Shown one piece after another: positions 15,799 to 25,297 of a stretch of DNA of 64,000 nucleotides. The number at the start of each line of letters is the position of its first letter. Position 1 is the stretch's first letter. The notes under the pieces are model-generated. The model had not been told where the DNA came from. It did no database searches and saw only the letters and a program-made list of their open reading frames with translations. The translations under genes were made by a program, and so were the position numbers. The DNA lies in NCBI RefSeq assembly GCF_002217435.1, contig NZ_MUHF01000009.1, forward strand, positions 62,001 through 126,000. Reading direction: 5' to 3'. The stretch is from Flavobacterium reichenbachii (GTDB lineage Bacteria > Bacteroidota > Bacteroidia > Flavobacteriales > Flavobacteriaceae).

Positions 15799-18579
15799 CT
15801 ATATTTTGCATTCTATAGTATAAATTCCTGATCCCAATTCTAAAATTGGCTTTTGATCTTTTTCATTGAAAATTGTACGTACCACTTTTTTATCAATCCT
15901 TATTTCTGAACTTTTAGAAACAGGCAGTTTTATCGTCGCTGTTGTATTCACCGGAATTTCAATATTCAGAAACAGTTTCCCGTCTTTCTTTTCCCATGAC
16001 GAAACAATTTTTCCGTAAACCGATTGATAGTCCGCTTTCGCGAAAGTCATATCGCCCAAAACTTCCGGCTGAATAAAGAAATGTTTGAAACCTGGTTTTT
16101 CTGGGTCGGATTTAATTCCGGCTAAACTTTGATAAAACCATTCTTCAATTTGTCCTAACATAAAATGATTCCACGAATTTCCTTTTGTCGGATCCCATTG
16201 TTCGGTTAAAGTGGTCAGGCCAAATTTAATCTGAAAACCATAACCCGGTGCATCATAGTGATTGTGCATTTTATACATCGTTTCATTTTCGCCATTTCTT
16301 GCCAAAGCCTGAAATAGGTAACGATTTCCAACATCTCCTGTTGTTAGTCGGTCTCCTTTTGCTTTGATATCCGCCAATAAATTCTGCATTACCGCTTCTT
16401 TATATTGCGGTTCTACAATATCCATAAAAATCGGAACGGCATTACTAAACTGACTGTTGGTGCCGTATTGTTTGGTTTCTGCATTGAAAAACTCATTATT
16501 GAAAGCGTTTTTAATTTCAGAAGCTAATGTTTCGTATTTCTGAATATCCTCTGTTTTATTTAGCATTTTAGCCGCTTTTGCCACTAAATAAGCGCCATAA
16601 TAATAATGTGAAGTTGCCGAAAGCGCAATCGGACTGTTTTTTGAATATCCTGCCACATGAGTTCCGTAATCGTACCAATCGCCTAATCCGTGAGAAACAA
16701 TATTGTCTTTAGCTTTTGTTCCTAAATAATCCACGTATTTTTTCATTATAGGATAATATTTTTCCAATAAAGAAGCATCACCGTAATATTCGTAATACAT
16801 CCAAGGCAGAATCACGCCCGTTACTCCCCATTCCGGCGAATCGGTAAAATCGCCTCCAAAAACAACATATTCAGGAACAATTGTCGGAATTAATCCGTTA
16901 TCACGCTGTGAATCAGAAATGTTCTGCATTAATGCCGGAATGTAATTTTCTAAATTATAATTGAACATTAAACCCGGACCATTCAAATGAATTTCTTCTA
17001 ACCACCCTAATTTTTCGCGTTGCGGACAATCGGTAAAAACACTTTGGAAATTACTTTTTATCGAGTTATTAATCAGTTCGTGGGTTTTATTGAAAATTTC
17101 ATTCGAACATTCAAAACTTCCTGCTTCTCCAGCAGAATTGTAACTGAAATTCGATTTTAAATCTAAAACTGTTGGAAGTTCTGAATTTTTAGCTTCTTTG
17201 TAATTAATATTCTCAATCTGAATGTATTGAAATCCGTAAAAACTGAATTTTGGTGTCCATTCTTCTGTTTCTTTTCCTTTTAAAGTATAATCGTAATAAT
17301 AAGGTTTTCCAGATCTTCCCTGTGCAATAGTTCCATCTTCATTTAAACCTTCGGCAACCCAGACACGAATTGTCTGGCCTTTTTTTCCTTTTATTTTGAT
17401 CGTTGGAAATCCTGAAAGATTCTGCCCCATATTAAAAACATAGAAATTCGGTTTTATTTCTTTTGCTGTTTTAATTTCAAATTGTTTCTGAATTGTAATT
17501 GGCGGTGCCGTCTGCGGTCTTAAAACTCCTTTTGGCGCTTCCTGAATCACGACTTTTTTCCAAGTAGCATCTTTGAAACCTTTACTATTCCATCCTTTTT
17601 GTTCTAAGTTGGCATTGTAATCTTCTCCTCCAAAAATGCTGTTATAGGTAATCGGACTTTTACTGTATTTCCAAGTTTCATCAGATTTTATAATTTCTTC
17701 TGAACCGTCTTTATATGTAATTTTCATTTTGAAGAATAAAGTCGGCGGACCAAAACTCACAAAAAATTTGGTATATCTTTCGGCAAGTGTGTTGTACATT
17801 CCGTTTCCTAAAAGAACGCCAATTACATTTTCGCCTTTTTCTAATTCTTTTGCGTTTAGTTCGTAAATATTGTAATTCACGCTTTTATCGTAATCTGTCC
17901 ATAAAGGAGCAAATTCGCTGTTTCCAACTTTTTTACTGTTAATCGTTAATTCGTAATGTCCTAAACCAGAAATATAAACAACCGCTTCTTTGATTTCTTT
18001 TTTTACTTCGAAAGATTTACGAAGCATAATACTTCTGCGGGACAACGAATCTGAAGCATTAATTATGGCATTCTTTTTCTCTCTGTTGAAAGTTGCTGTA
18101 TGGTAATTTCGGCCTTCCGGTAGATGACTGTCTGCCTTTGTAATCGCTCCAATCCAAACCGGATTTAATTCTGATTCTAACGAAGCGGTTCTGAACGAAG
18201 CTATTTTACTCCATTTAGAAATTTTGCCTGTTTGATTCCAGACTTTAACTTTCCAAAAGTATTTATTTTCGTTTTTTAACGGACTTCCGCCATAAGCAAT
18301 TTGCAGGTTTTTATTAGAATTTACTCTTCCGCTATTCCAAACATCTGCTTCGTCATGTTGCAGTTTTTCTTCAGTAGAAGCAACCAAAATCTGATAACCT
18401 ATTTGTGATGCATTGGATTCTTTTGAAACCAACTGCCAGCTTAATCTTGGCTGATTCTGAACCACGGCTAATGGGTTTTCGGCCATTTCTGTTGTTAAAT
18501 GTACAGGCAGAATTTGTCCTTTAGAAACTAACGTTACTAAAAAACAAATTGCTAATACTATATTTTTGAAATTCTTCAT
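15799..18579 (-). CDS. GH78 alpha-L-rhamnosidase
   Basis: 926 residues, Sec signal peptide (1-21). The layout is the full GH78 one: PRLSWQLVSKES fibronectin-like domain, a jelly-roll carrying VYISGLGHYELTINSKKVG, FNMGQNLSGFPTIKIKGKKG, the barrel, and a C-terminal all-beta domain. The catalytic loop is DCPQREKLGWLEE at about residues 517-529, the REKLGW subtype of GH78, distinct from the RNER subtype of the paralogue at 6543-9299, so the two probably cut different rhamnosyl linkages. It lies downstream of a BNR propeller gene and upstream of the STN-esterase gene. RG-II side chains carry rhamnose on apiose, Kdo and aceric-acid-bearing chains; which one this enzyme takes is unknown. Confidence 0.93.
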   Translation of the reverse strand: MKNFKNIVLAICFLVTLVSKGQILPVHLTTEMAENPLAVVQNQPRLSWQLVSKESNASQIGYQILVASTEEKLQHDEADVWNSGRVNSNKNLQIAYGGSPLKNENKYFWKVKVWNQTGKISKWSKIASFRTASLESELNPVWIGAITKADSHLPEGRNYHTATFNREKKNAIINASDSLSRRSIMLRKSFEVKKEIKEAVVYISGLGHYELTINSKKVGNSEFAPLWTDYDKSVNYNIYELNAKELEKGENVIGVLLGNGMYNTLAERYTKFFVSFGPPTLFFKMKITYKDGSEEIIKSDETWKYSKSPITYNSIFGGEDYNANLEQKGWNSKGFKDATWKKVVIQEAPKGVLRPQTAPPITIQKQFEIKTAKEIKPNFYVFNMGQNLSGFPTIKIKGKKGQTIRVWVAEGLNEDGTIAQGRSGKPYYYDYTLKGKETEEWTPKFSFYGFQYIQIENINYKEAKNSELPTVLDLKSNFSYNSAGEAGSFECSNEIFNKTHELINNSIKSNFQSVFTDCPQREKLGWLEEIHLNGPGLMFNYNLENYIPALMQNISDSQRDNGLIPTIVPEYVVFGGDFTDSPEWGVTGVILPWMYYEYYGDASLLEKYYPIMKKYVDYLGTKAKDNIVSHGLGDWYDYGTHVAGYSKNSPIALSATSHYYYGAYLVAKAAKMLNKTEDIQKYETLASEIKNAFNNEFFNAETKQYGTNSQFSNAVPIFMDIVEPQYKEAVMQNLLADIKAKGDRLTTGDVGNRYLFQALARNGENETMYKMHNHYDAPGYGFQIKFGLTTLTEQWDPTKGNSWNHFMLGQIEEWFYQSLAGIKSDPEKPGFKHFFIQPEVLGDMTFAKADYQSVYGKIVSSWEKKDGKLFLNIEIPVNTTATIKLPVSKSSEIRIDKKVVRTIFNEKDQKPILELGSGIYTIECKI

Positions 18580-18596
18580 TTCTTTATTGTTGAGAT

Positions 18597-18711
18597 TTTG
18601 AACGCGGATAAAAACGGATTTTTAAAATTGCTTTTTTATTCTCATTAAAATAAAAAAATCTGTTTTTATCCGCGTCTTCGCTTTAGCGAATTCGTGCCAT
18701 CCGCGTTCTAT
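18597..18711. repeat. Inverted CGCGGATAAAAACGG repeat
   Basis: AACGCGGATAAAAACGGATTT faces AAATCTGTTTTTATCCGCG and ATCCGCGTTC. The gap between the two genes is essentially this repeat. Confidence 0.7.
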
Positions 18712-18716
18712 ATTTT

Positions 18717-20582
18717 TTACAACTTTTTCGTTATCAACGATTCGATATTAAATACTGCTTCCGGGATTAATTTTCCGGTTTGAGGCAAATCATCATAATC
18801 GTCTGTGTCTGGTTCTGTGTCTGCATTTGGAGAAAATCTCTGTTCACCTGTGCGGAACATAATTCGCTCAAAACCATCTACCGGCGCATAAAATATTCTC
18901 GTTGATTCTTTTTCGTCGTTTACTTTTATGGTGTACGAACGCGTTTTAACGTTCAGTTTTACATTGACTTTATATTCCTTTCCGGCTTCGTATTTGGCAA
19001 TGGTATTGAAACGTGCGCCCGTTTTTGTTTTCAATTGTCCATCCGAATCAAAAGTTAATCTTACCGCTGGTAGACCTTGCTTATTTTGAAATTCAATCTG
19101 CAATAAACCATGATTATTTTGTTCTGGTTTAACCGTAAAAGTCACTTCCATTTTTTCTGCAAACGGAATTACTCTTTCGGCACGCGAATAATCAAAATAA
19201 TCCTGATCTCTTAAAGTCAGCCATTTTTTACCATCAGCTTTCTTTTCGATTTTGGTGGAAGCCCAAGATAAATCATACGTATTCCACAACTTTAATTCCT
19301 GTCCGTCTGAAAGTTCGCTAAAAATATCATTTGCATTTTCAGTAACAACTGAAGTAACGGGAACGGGAATCGATGCCACCCAAATATCTTCTTTGTTGAC
19401 GCTATAACTTACCCAAAGTTTTCCATCAGGCGGAATTCCATCACCTTCTGATATTCCACGAACATACTGCGGACCCGCTGATTTGTAGTTCCCGCCATAA
19501 CGCATTGGACTTACTTCTCCATGGATCAATAATAAATCTTTGTAATTCAAACCATCATCACTTGTTGAAATCGCCAAAGGCCAGCGGTATTCTGATGGAT
19601 TATAAACGGTTGCATAACGATTATCAGACGTTTTTTGTCCCCAGATTTTGGCGTTGCTGTTGACAAAACCAGGAGCACGAAGAGGCATATATTCCCATGA
19701 TTTTCCGCCATCTTTGCTGATTGAAGTTAAAGCATGTTTCCATAAACCCACAACATTTCCGTTTGGCAAATGGTAAGAACTTAATGCTTTATAAGGCTTT
19801 TTCAAAGGAATTAATTCGTCATCGCGATCTGCTTCTTCAACCCATTGCTGTAAAACCAAAGGATCTGATAGAATTTCCTCGCAGGCTTTTTTCAAACCTT
19901 TGTCTTTTGATGCGGTATAAAATGGAAAAGCCGATTTCGATTTATCCCATGATTTATTGTATCTGATGAAATAGATTTCGCCAAAACTTCCGTCTTTTTT
20001 AATTTCACGAATTACACGACCAATTCCTTTTCCGTCATTTGGATCGTCTTTTTCGTCCATTGCAATTCCGTAATACGCCAAAGCAAAAAGTCTTTTATCT
20101 TTTGAGGTATAAAATCCCATTCTTTGGTGCATAATCGCATACAGATTTTTGGCAACGCCTTCAACGCCTTCTTTTTTCCATCCGTCTGGAATGTGATAAA
20201 TGGGGAAAATTACTTTTGGCATTTTCCACGTAACCCCATCTTTTGAAGTCATGATCAAAGTCTGGCTTGGCGGAATATGTTCTCCCGCAGGATCGCTCAA
20301 ATACTGCAAATAAAAAGTATCGTTCCAATATGCCATCGTTGGCTGATGATTGTATGTCCATCCAAAACCGTCTGCTTTTTCCGGATGTTCACGGCTGGCA
20401 CGCATAATTTGTGTGGCGTGAACTCCAACCGCCGGACTTAACTGCCCATGGTGATAATCTACATTTGAAAGTGTTTTACCAACATATCGCACGGTGTCGT
20501 TTTGTGCATTGACAGCTGTACAAGCCAGTAGAATTGTGGCTGTGGTTAAGATGTGGTTTTTTATGTTTTGGAAATTAATCAT
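18717..20582 (-). CDS. BNR-type beta-propeller enzyme with C-terminal jelly-roll domain
   Basis: The start at 20582 was chosen because it opens a Sec signal peptide (MINFQNIKNHILTTATILL, ending VNAQ); the longer frame adds 36 residues of repeat translation. The 621-residue product has a propeller with Asp-box-like motifs (TSKDGVTWKMP, SISKDGGKSWEYM, STSDDGLNYKDLL) and a His-rich start, DYHHGQLSPAVGVHATQ. A C-terminal concanavalin-like domain (about 450-600; MEVTFTVKPEQNNHGLLQIEF, KEYKVNVKLNVKTRSYTIKV) follows. Such proteins are annotated as exo-alpha-sialidases. Rhamnosidases (GH145) and rhamnose-glucuronate lyases (PL27) share this propeller type and use histidines, so they are real alternatives. 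It lies between GH43-like and GH78 genes; action on a pectic side chain is inferred. Confidence 0.72.
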   Translation of the reverse strand: MINFQNIKNHILTTATILLACTAVNAQNDTVRYVGKTLSNVDYHHGQLSPAVGVHATQIMRASREHPEKADGFGWTYNHQPTMAYWNDTFYLQYLSDPAGEHIPPSQTLIMTSKDGVTWKMPKVIFPIYHIPDGWKKEGVEGVAKNLYAIMHQRMGFYTSKDKRLFALAYYGIAMDEKDDPNDGKGIGRVIREIKKDGSFGEIYFIRYNKSWDKSKSAFPFYTASKDKGLKKACEEILSDPLVLQQWVEEADRDDELIPLKKPYKALSSYHLPNGNVVGLWKHALTSISKDGGKSWEYMPLRAPGFVNSNAKIWGQKTSDNRYATVYNPSEYRWPLAISTSDDGLNYKDLLLIHGEVSPMRYGGNYKSAGPQYVRGISEGDGIPPDGKLWVSYSVNKEDIWVASIPVPVTSVVTENANDIFSELSDGQELKLWNTYDLSWASTKIEKKADGKKWLTLRDQDYFDYSRAERVIPFAEKMEVTFTVKPEQNNHGLLQIEFQNKQGLPAVRLTFDSDGQLKTKTGARFNTIAKYEAGKEYKVNVKLNVKTRSYTIKVNDEKESTRIFYAPVDGFERIMFRTGEQRFSPNADTEPDTDDYDDLPQTGKLIPEAVFNIESLITKKL

Positions 20583-20599
20583 TGTTATTGTTTTTTTGC

Positions 20600-20758
20600 C
20601 ACAGATTAAAAAGATTAAAATGATTTTTTTTCTGATTGATCTGCAAAATCTGCGGGGAAAAAATTTACTCTCGCAGATTTTGGAGATCAAGCAGATTTAT
20701 TTTTTTGATTATTAAATACTATAAAAAAATCCTTTTAAATCTGTGAAATCTGTGGCAT
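20600..20758. repeat. Inverted TGCCACAGATTAAAAAGATT / CTCGCAGATTT repeat
   Basis: TTTGCCACAGATTAAAAAG near 20597 faces AAATCTGTGAAATCTGTGGCA near 20738-20758, with CTGCAAAATCTGCG and CTCGCAGATTTTGGAGAT inside. It fills the gap between the GH43-like and BNR genes. Confidence 0.65.
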
Positions 20759-20764
20759 TATTTT

Positions 20765-21682
20765 TTATTTTCTATCAATTAATCCTTTTAAAACTTCTTC
20801 GGAAATTGTTGTAATTGTTCCGTGTTTGTGTCCTTCCGGAAGACTTATTTTTGAAGAAACATCTTCAAAATGAACAAAATCTGAAGTGCTTAAAGCTTTA
20901 TAATTTTTTGAACCGTAATTGTCATAATACAACAGCCAATTTTTACCAACTTTTACCACTGTTGGGCCTTCTGATAAATATTCTGTCAATGGTTCTGAGC
21001 TTTTTTTGAATGGTCCTAAAGGCGATTTTCCGAAAGCTACTTTTATATTTCGCATTGGTCTCGTATTATCTTTTAAAACCAATACATAATCTTTTTTGCT
21101 TTTTTTTACAATTACGCAGTCAATTACGCTGAAACCCGGATCGTAATACAATTTTGTATCAGAGAATGTTTTGAAATCTTTTGTCGTTACAAAATACATT
21201 CTATGATTGTTTTTCTCTTCTTCTACTCCTTTTTCAAATCGGAATGGAATTGTCGATGCCCAAACAATAATATATTCTTTTTTCACATCATCATAAAAAA
21301 TCTCTGGCGCCCAAACGTTTACAACTTCCGGTTCGTTTTTCATCACCGGAATATATTCTTGTTTTGACCAATTTATCAGATCTTTTGAACTGGCGTAGCC
21401 AAAGCCGTTTCCGCCTTTCCAGTCGGTTGTCCAAACCATGTGATAGGTGCCGTCTGCTCCTATTGTGATGGATGGGTCACGCATGATTTTGCTGGCACCG
21501 ATTTCTGGTTTTAGGAATGATCCTTCTAATCCTTTCCATTTGTAGCCGTCTTCGCTGTATGCCAGATACAAACCTTCTGTTGCCGGTTCGCGGAACGATG
21601 TAAAAAGATATAAATCTTTCTTTTTCTGCGAATAACCGATCGCAAAAAGAGAGAGGGTTAATATGATGAATATTTTTTTCAT
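20765..21682 (-). CDS. GH43-like five-bladed propeller glycosidase
   Basis: The start at 21682 (MKKIFIILTLSLFAIGYS) was preferred; an in-frame ATG 12 bases upstream is possible. The roughly 305-residue secreted product is a single propeller: KDLYLFTSFRE, MRDPSITIGADGTYHMVWTTD, NVWAPEIFYDD, FSVIDCVIVKK and LSEGPTVVKVGKNWLLYYDNY. The Asp in MRDPS, the Asp in VIDC and the Glu in LSEGP fit the GH43 trio (modulator, base, acid). GH43 members cut arabinofuranosyl, xylosyl or galactosyl bonds and are standard in pectin loci. It follows the GH28 gene after a short gap holding a perfect hairpin. No binding module is attached. The subfamily cannot be fixed without comparison. Confidence 0.82.
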   Translation of the reverse strand: MKKIFIILTLSLFAIGYSQKKKDLYLFTSFREPATEGLYLAYSEDGYKWKGLEGSFLKPEIGASKIMRDPSITIGADGTYHMVWTTDWKGGNGFGYASSKDLINWSKQEYIPVMKNEPEVVNVWAPEIFYDDVKKEYIIVWASTIPFRFEKGVEEEKNNHRMYFVTTKDFKTFSDTKLYYDPGFSVIDCVIVKKSKKDYVLVLKDNTRPMRNIKVAFGKSPLGPFKKSSEPLTEYLSEGPTVVKVGKNWLLYYDNYGSKNYKALSTSDFVHFEDVSSKISLPEGHKHGTITTISEEVLKGLIDRK

Positions 21683-21697
21683 GTTGTGTTGCATTTA

Positions 21698-21730
21698 AAC
21701 TTTGTCAAAGTTTGAAACTTTGACAAAGTT
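21698..21730. repeat. Perfect 16-bp hairpin between GH28 and GH43-like genes
   Basis: Arms AACTTTGTCAAAGTTT and AAACTTTGACAAAGTT flank a single G. It sits in the intercistronic gap, upstream of the GH43-like start. It could act as a processing or stability hairpin, or be one more repeat copy. Confidence 0.8.
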
Positions 21731-21742
21731 GACTCACCAGTT

Positions 21743-23311
21743 TTATTCTGTAATTGCTTTTTTATCTAAATCTTTTCCTTTTTTAACTGCTGTTGTTACG
21801 TTATTAAAAACATTGTTTTTCAGGAAAATATTCTTTGTTTCTTTTCCATTGGCTTCGATAAAAATATCGGTTGCATTAAATGGAAAATTATTGTTAATCA
21901 TAATGTTTGAGGCGTTCTCTATTTTGATAACCGGAATTCCTTTTATGGGAGTCGATGAACCTACATTATCCAAAATAAGGTTTTTAGAATCTGATATTTT
22001 GAAAGAGGAACCCACCGTTGCATTTACTTTTACATCGTGAAATTCAATATCTGTTGCCGTGTTTATGGTAAAACCTTCTTTTCCGTCCATATTAATGTTG
22101 GAGAAAGTGATGTTCTGGATTGGCATTTCGGAAATTCCGCGAACGAATCCGGCTTTATTGACATTTCCGCCTGTAACGTTGCTGATGTGGATGTTTCTGA
22201 AAATTGGTGTACGTTCTGTAACGGGCTCTGGCGCATTGTCTTTATCATAGAATAAATCCAAAATAATGGCTTCTTCTTTGATGTTTTTCATTACAATATT
22301 ATCGACACGAATGTCTTCTACAACACCGCCTCTTCCACGAGCCGATTTGATTCGAATTCCACGGTCTGTTCCGTCGAAAACGCAGTTTGAAATCGTGATT
22401 TTTTTGATTCCGCCTGACATTTCGCTTCCAATCACCACTCCGCCGTGACCGCTTAACATGGTGCAATTGGTAATCGTAACATTTTCCGTCGCTTTTCCGT
22501 ATTTACGACCGTCGCCATCTCTTCCTGATTTAATTGTAATACAATCGTCTCCAACGCTGATATGGCAATTTGAAATATGCACATTGGTACAAGAAGAAGG
22601 ATTAATTCCGTCTGTATTTGGCGAATGCGGATTAAAAATCGAAATTCCAGTCACCGTTACATTATCACAGAATTCAGGATTGATTGTCCAAAAAGGCGAA
22701 TTTTGAAACGTAACGCCTTCGATTAGAATGTTTTTACAATTGTAAGCCTGAAAAAAAGAGGGTCTGAAAAACTTTTTATCAACCGTTCTTTTGTAATATG
22801 GTTCTGTGTAAAGTCCTTTATTTTGCTCTTCCCACATGGTTTGGTATTTACTTGGAGGCAAAGGTTCTTTGGCAGTTTCAATTCTGTACACTTCATTCCA
22901 CCATGCTTTTCCTTGTCCGTCGATTACACCTCTTCCTGTAATGGTGATATTTTCTACATCTTTTGCATAAAATAATGGTTGAAAACTCTTCATTACAATT
23001 CCTTCATAACGCATTTCAACGTATGGAAGATAGTCGTCAAAATTTTCAGAAAATTTTAAAAGTGCTCCCGAATCTAAGTGAATAGTAATGTTGCTTTTTA
23101 ATTTTAGAGCTCCGGTAAGATATTCTCCTGCAGGGAAAAAGATCGTTCCTCCGCCGTTTTTAGATGCTTTTTCAATGGCGTTCTGAATGGCTTCAGTACA
23201 TTTTACTCCTTTGTTGTTTCCTCCTTCGTTTAGGATGTTAAGCCAGCCGTCGTTTGCGAAAGCGGTGTTGAGTCCGGTGATGAAGCAGAGAATTATTAGT
23301 ATGTTTTTCAT
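21743..23311 (-). CDS. GH28 polygalacturonase
   Basis: The start at 23311 (MKNILIILCFITGLNTAFA) opens a Sec signal peptide; the longer frame adds seven residues. The 522-residue right-handed beta-helix has all GH28 motifs: NTDGINP (Asp234), GDDC (Asp255, Asp256), GHGG (His289) and RIKSARGRGG (about 320-329). It would hydrolyse alpha-1,4-galacturonosyl bonds, either exo on oligogalacturonides or on the galacturonan backbone and side chains of RG-II. The insertion around 140-180 (KEPLPPSKYQTMWEEQNKG) is typical of Bacteroidota exo-type members. It lies between GH140 and the GH43-like gene in the block opened by susC. The C-terminal part continues as beta-helix turns with no extra module. Confidence 0.94.
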   Translation of the reverse strand: MKNILIILCFITGLNTAFANDGWLNILNEGGNNKGVKCTEAIQNAIEKASKNGGGTIFFPAGEYLTGALKLKSNITIHLDSGALLKFSENFDDYLPYVEMRYEGIVMKSFQPLFYAKDVENITITGRGVIDGQGKAWWNEVYRIETAKEPLPPSKYQTMWEEQNKGLYTEPYYKRTVDKKFFRPSFFQAYNCKNILIEGVTFQNSPFWTINPEFCDNVTVTGISIFNPHSPNTDGINPSSCTNVHISNCHISVGDDCITIKSGRDGDGRKYGKATENVTITNCTMLSGHGGVVIGSEMSGGIKKITISNCVFDGTDRGIRIKSARGRGGVVEDIRVDNIVMKNIKEEAIILDLFYDKDNAPEPVTERTPIFRNIHISNVTGGNVNKAGFVRGISEMPIQNITFSNINMDGKEGFTINTATDIEFHDVKVNATVGSSFKISDSKNLILDNVGSSTPIKGIPVIKIENASNIMINNNFPFNATDIFIEANGKETKNIFLKNNVFNNVTTAVKKGKDLDKKAITE

Positions 23312-23430
23312 AGTTATGTTGTTTTGTTTCACGCAGATCTGGCAGATTTTAGCAGATTTATATTTTAAAAATATCTGCAGAATCTGCTAAAATCTTTTAA
23401 ATCTGCGTGAAAAATTTTATTCTCATTTTT

Positions 23431-23555
23431 TGTCATTTCGTCGAAGGAGAAATTTACGCAAGAAACTCTACAAAGTTGCTCAACCATGCGGAGCTACTAC
23501 CGGAGATTTGCTTCGCCTGTTCGCTATCGCTCGGGCCTCCTTCGTCGAAATGACA
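23431..23555. repeat. TGTCATTTCGTCGAAGGAG...CGAAATGACA palindromic element, copy 1
   Basis: This 125-base element has ends TGTCATTTCGTCGAAGGAG and CTCCTTCGTCGAAATGACA that are inverted copies. A diverged internal part (CGCAAGAAACTCTACAAAG) resembles the copy at 60208-60308. It fills much of the 313-base gap between the GH28 and GH140 genes, together with GCAGATTT phrases at 23327-23415. No gene seen in the gap. Confidence 0.8.
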
Positions 23556-23624
23556 AGATTGTGGATATTCGTGATTATTTATTCACGAAATGCATTTCAC
23601 TAATTACTTTTTACTTTTCACTAA

Positions 23625-25025
23625 TTACTTAATAGAACGTAAAATCAAAACCCAGTCATTACCATCTTCATTTTTACCTGCTGGTTGAAAATTTTGAGTT
23701 CCTTTATTATCAAATGTTCCGATTTTAGTTTTCTTTCCATTTCTTGGATTGTACCAAATCGCTTCGAATTTATCCCCTGAAATTTTTCCTAGTTTTACTT
23801 CTATTATTCTTCCGTTGTAGGTGTATAATAAAGCGTATTTTTCGCCTTTTATGGCTGGAATATAATCGTATTTTTCGCCTTGATTAACAATTAATGATGG
23901 ATCCGGGATTCCTTCTAGAAACGGAAATTCCTCCATTAATTTCTTAATATAAACCATTTGTTTTGCTCCGGGCGCATTGATTGCCGATGTCCATAATTCC
24001 TTATTTCCATACGCTGGTTTATCTCCTTTTCTGAACATTTGCATTACAGCGTTATGTCCGTATGTGTAACCGGCTGCACCTGAAAAAACCGACCAATATC
24101 CGTAACGACGAACATCACTTGCCGTCCATTTTGGTTGTAAAGTATCGTGTAAACCGTGTGGAATTCCTTCGTAAGATGGTTCTCCGTCAAGCGAAGGTTT
24201 GATTGGTTTTAATTCAAAATCTCTTAGGACAAATTTGTAATTGTCTTCTTTGAAATTCGTTTTTGATGAATCCTGGTCATATCTTCTGTGTCCTGACTGG
24301 AACATATTGAAATCTAACCAGCTTGCATTGTGATAATTCTCTGAAGAATCGGTCCTTCCGAAAGGGTGAAATGTCACCAATTGATTCGGATTATTGGTTT
24401 TTAAAGTATTCCCGATGGCGTTCCAGATATCCATAAACTCGTTTCCGTGTGTATCGCCACCATTTAACCAGATTACGTTGGTTTTGTTTTTATATCTATC
24501 AGCTAAAAACTTCGCGTATGCGGTTGCCTGCTCTTTGTTAATTTTATTTCCTTTAGAAACATTTGTTCCCCAAACCGGAACCATCGCTAAGTAAATTCCG
24601 TTTTTGCGGGCCACTTCTAAAGTATAATCTACGTGATCCCAATAATCGTATTCTTGTTTGTTATTGAAATTATTCCCCGCCGTAATTAAAGGTTTCGAAA
24701 CATCTTCGTTAATCAAAGCCGAATTCCCGTACACATTTACAGCATTGATATTGTGCAAAACCATTACCTGAATTACATTGAATCCTTTTTCTTTTCTGTC
24801 TTTAAAATACTTATCAACGCCTGCTCTGTCTAATTTTCCGAATGTCAGCCAGCCTGTATCTCCAAGCCAGAAAAATGGTTTTTCGTTTTCGGTAACAAAA
24901 TAATGCTGGTTTTTTGAAACTTTAATTTGAGGAAGAGCGCCTTTTGCAGATTGCGAAAATCCGCTTTGTGACGTCATCAAAAAGCTGATGGTTAGGGCGT
25001 ATAAATATTTAATTTTCAGATTCAT
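23625..25025 (-). CDS. GH140 (DUF4038) apiosidase-family protein
   Basis: The start at 25025 (MNLKIKYLYALTISFLMTS) gives a Sec signal peptide; the upstream in-frame ATG adds 14 polar residues. The 466-residue product has the DUF4038 opening KPFFWLGDTGWLTFGKLDRAGVDKYF, then a TIM barrel with VMVLHNINAVNVYG, GIYLAMVPVWG, VIWLNGGDTHG (Asp191 candidate acid/base) and KPSLDGEPSYEG (Glu282 candidate nucleophile). A C-terminal beta-sandwich with YALLYTYNGRIIEV and AIWYNPRNGK follows. GH140 enzymes hydrolyse the apiosyl-galacturonic acid bond that joins RG-II side chains to the backbone. This is one of the better pointers to RG-II in the window. The neighbours are GH28 and the DUF6298-type gene. Other DUF4038 activities remain possible. 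Confidence 0.87.
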   Translation of the reverse strand: MNLKIKYLYALTISFLMTSQSGFSQSAKGALPQIKVSKNQHYFVTENEKPFFWLGDTGWLTFGKLDRAGVDKYFKDRKEKGFNVIQVMVLHNINAVNVYGNSALINEDVSKPLITAGNNFNNKQEYDYWDHVDYTLEVARKNGIYLAMVPVWGTNVSKGNKINKEQATAYAKFLADRYKNKTNVIWLNGGDTHGNEFMDIWNAIGNTLKTNNPNQLVTFHPFGRTDSSENYHNASWLDFNMFQSGHRRYDQDSSKTNFKEDNYKFVLRDFELKPIKPSLDGEPSYEGIPHGLHDTLQPKWTASDVRRYGYWSVFSGAAGYTYGHNAVMQMFRKGDKPAYGNKELWTSAINAPGAKQMVYIKKLMEEFPFLEGIPDPSLIVNQGEKYDYIPAIKGEKYALLYTYNGRIIEVKLGKISGDKFEAIWYNPRNGKKTKIGTFDNKGTQNFQPAGKNEDGNDWVLILRSIK

Positions 25026-25297
25026 TTTGGTTGTATTTGAATTTATGTTTTTTTGGCTGTTTGCCAAGAATTACAGTAATTTTTACTAATTTTTCTTTAC
25101 TCATCTTAATTATTTCACGCTCCCGATAGCTATCGGGATAGCAGATTTTAGCTGATTTTCGCAGATCAAAATTTAAAAATCTGTTGAATCTGCTTTTATC
25201 TTTTTAAATCTACGTGAAAAATTTACTCTCGCAGATTAAGCAGATTTAATTTTAAATTAAATTCGTGCTAATTGGTGTAATTCGTGGCAATCCTTTT
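25026..25297. repeat. Repeat-filled gap upstream of GH140 gene
   Basis: Contains the 18-base palindrome TCCCGATAGCTATCGGGA (about 25122-25139), GCAGATTTTAGCTGATTTTCGCAGAT facing CTCGCAGATTAAGCAGATTT, and TTCGTGCTAATTGGTGTAATTCGTGGCA. No start codon with a plausible frame was found. Confidence 0.6.
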
